NCBI RefSeq assembly: GCF_050947335.1
Contig: NW_027473726.1
Location: 62,001 to 126,000, forward strand
Direction of reading: 5' to 3'
From: Megachile rotundata
Lineage: Eukaryota > Arthropoda > Insecta > Hymenoptera > Megachilidae
DNA length: 64,000 nucleotides
Under the pieces are notes generated by a model. The model saw only the letters and a list, made by a program, of their open reading frames with translations, ran no database searches and was not told the origin of the DNA. Of this stretch, positions 63,991-64,000 are shown piece after piece. How positions within the stretch are numbered: the first letter of the stretch is position 1; every line of letters begins with the position of its first letter. Position numbers and translations under genes: made by a program.

Positions 63991-64000
63991 TGAGTATAGT
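63991..64000 (+). repeat. Partial monomer at window edge
   Basis: These are the first 10 bp of a monomer of the TGAGTATAG subtype, cut by the end of the window. Confidence 0.95.

Larger units (their letters stand above)
1..64000. repeat. 83-bp AT-rich satellite DNA array (771 monomers)
   Basis: The whole window is a head-to-tail array of an 83-bp monomer. Taking TAAGTATAG as the monomer start, boundaries fall every 83 bp, apart from ten monomers with small indels, up to 63990. The consensus holds 34 A, 29 T, 14 G and 6 C (about 24% GC). Every monomer has the same orientation and no unique sequence interrupts them. Stops occur in every frame, and because 83 is not a multiple of 3 a reading frame rotates through all of them. 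The longest stop-free stretch in the consensus is about 33 codons, on the minus strand. This is non-coding satellite DNA, probably eukaryotic heterochromatin. Both ends of the array lie outside the window. Chromosomal location and species cannot be read from the sequence. Confidence 0.98.

Noticed and set aside
1..64000. Protein-coding genes
   Set aside because: Stops occur in all frames of both strands in every few monomers. The consensus allows at most about 33 stop-free codons, and an ATG-started minus-strand frame of about 28 codons that simply recurs with the repeat. The 83-bp period shifts frame each unit, so no periodic protein can be encoded.
1..64000. CRISPR array
   Set aside because: The repeats are contiguous, with no unique spacers between them. 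What varies are point substitutions inside an 83-bp unit shared by all copies.
1..64000. Iteron-type replication origin or bacterial repeat region
   Set aside because: 771 contiguous copies over 64 kb with higher-order structure and no genes do not fit any bacterial plasmid or phage origin.
1..64000. CENP-B box
   Set aside because: The essential TTCG...A..CGGG pattern is absent from the consensus. The core around GTCGTTCTATCG lacks the GGG and has the wrong spacing.
1..64000. TATA boxes, GATA (TGATAA) sites and AATAAA polyadenylation signals
   Set aside because: Such short AT-rich motifs are expected in a 24% GC repeat and are multiplied by tandem copying. There is no gene for them to serve.
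1..64000. Phased A-tract DNA curvature
   Set aside because: The consensus has no run of four or more A or T; only a minority subtype has AAAAA in its tail. Intrinsic bending by phased A-tracts is not supported.
1..64000. Telomeric repeats, rRNA or tRNA genes, retroelement long terminal repeats
   Set aside because: No stretch departs from the 83-bp family, and the monomer has no resemblance to telomere repeats or conserved RNA genes.

Overview
The window is one uninterrupted block of tandemly repeated satellite DNA. I see no gene, no RNA gene, no transposable element and no unique sequence. The repeat unit is an AT-rich monomer of 83 bp (20 of 83 consensus positions are G or C, about 24%). 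All copies lie head to tail in the same orientation. With position 1 as the start of a monomer, there are 771 complete monomers up to 63990, followed by a 10-bp start of the next one. 771 x 83 is 63993. The 3-bp shortfall is fully explained by ten indel-bearing monomers: four copies of one 1-bp deletion, five copies of another 1-bp deletion, and one 6-bp insertion. There is therefore no room for foreign sequence anywhere.

Monomers differ by a limited set of linked substitutions, so each can be recognised as a subtype. The order of subtypes shows higher-order repeats at several scales. Positions 1-14 kb hold four copies of a block opened by a rare marker monomer (at 1, 5893, 8465 and 11292), with whole monomers gained or lost between copies. 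Positions 14.8-23 kb hold a 664-bp (8-monomer) module in five copies. In its most regular part this forms two 17-monomer units, A and B, arranged A-B-A-B, so a 34-monomer (2,822-bp) repeat occurs twice in tandem (17350-20171 and 20172-22993). Positions 24.6-31.5 kb are a roughly 3.1-kb block present twice. Positions 31-46 kb mix a 15-monomer module, a 12-monomer tandem repeat and a roughly 2.6-kb tandem duplication. Positions 46-64 kb contain a 1,660-bp duplication (46063 and 49964), a 3,569-bp duplication (51956 and 56853) and a 12-monomer repeat (60007 and 61003).

The organism cannot be named from this sequence. A homogeneous array of at least 64 kb with nested higher-order repeats is typical of eukaryotic constitutive heterochromatin, such as centromeric, pericentromeric, subtelomeric or sex-chromosome satellite. 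Its recovery implies a long-read assembly. The array continues beyond both window edges. The pattern fits growth by unequal exchange or similar in-register duplication, because offsets between duplicated blocks are whole numbers of monomers after correction for the known indels.

The most notable observations are the near-absence of independent indels, the A/B 17-monomer hierarchy, variants private to sub-regions of the array, a monomer subtype with a perfect 17-bp dyad, and retention of two CpG dinucleotides per monomer in an otherwise very AT-rich unit. No new protein-coding or RNA system is visible. Block boundaries and offsets below were obtained by hand alignment of marker variants and are given at monomer resolution.
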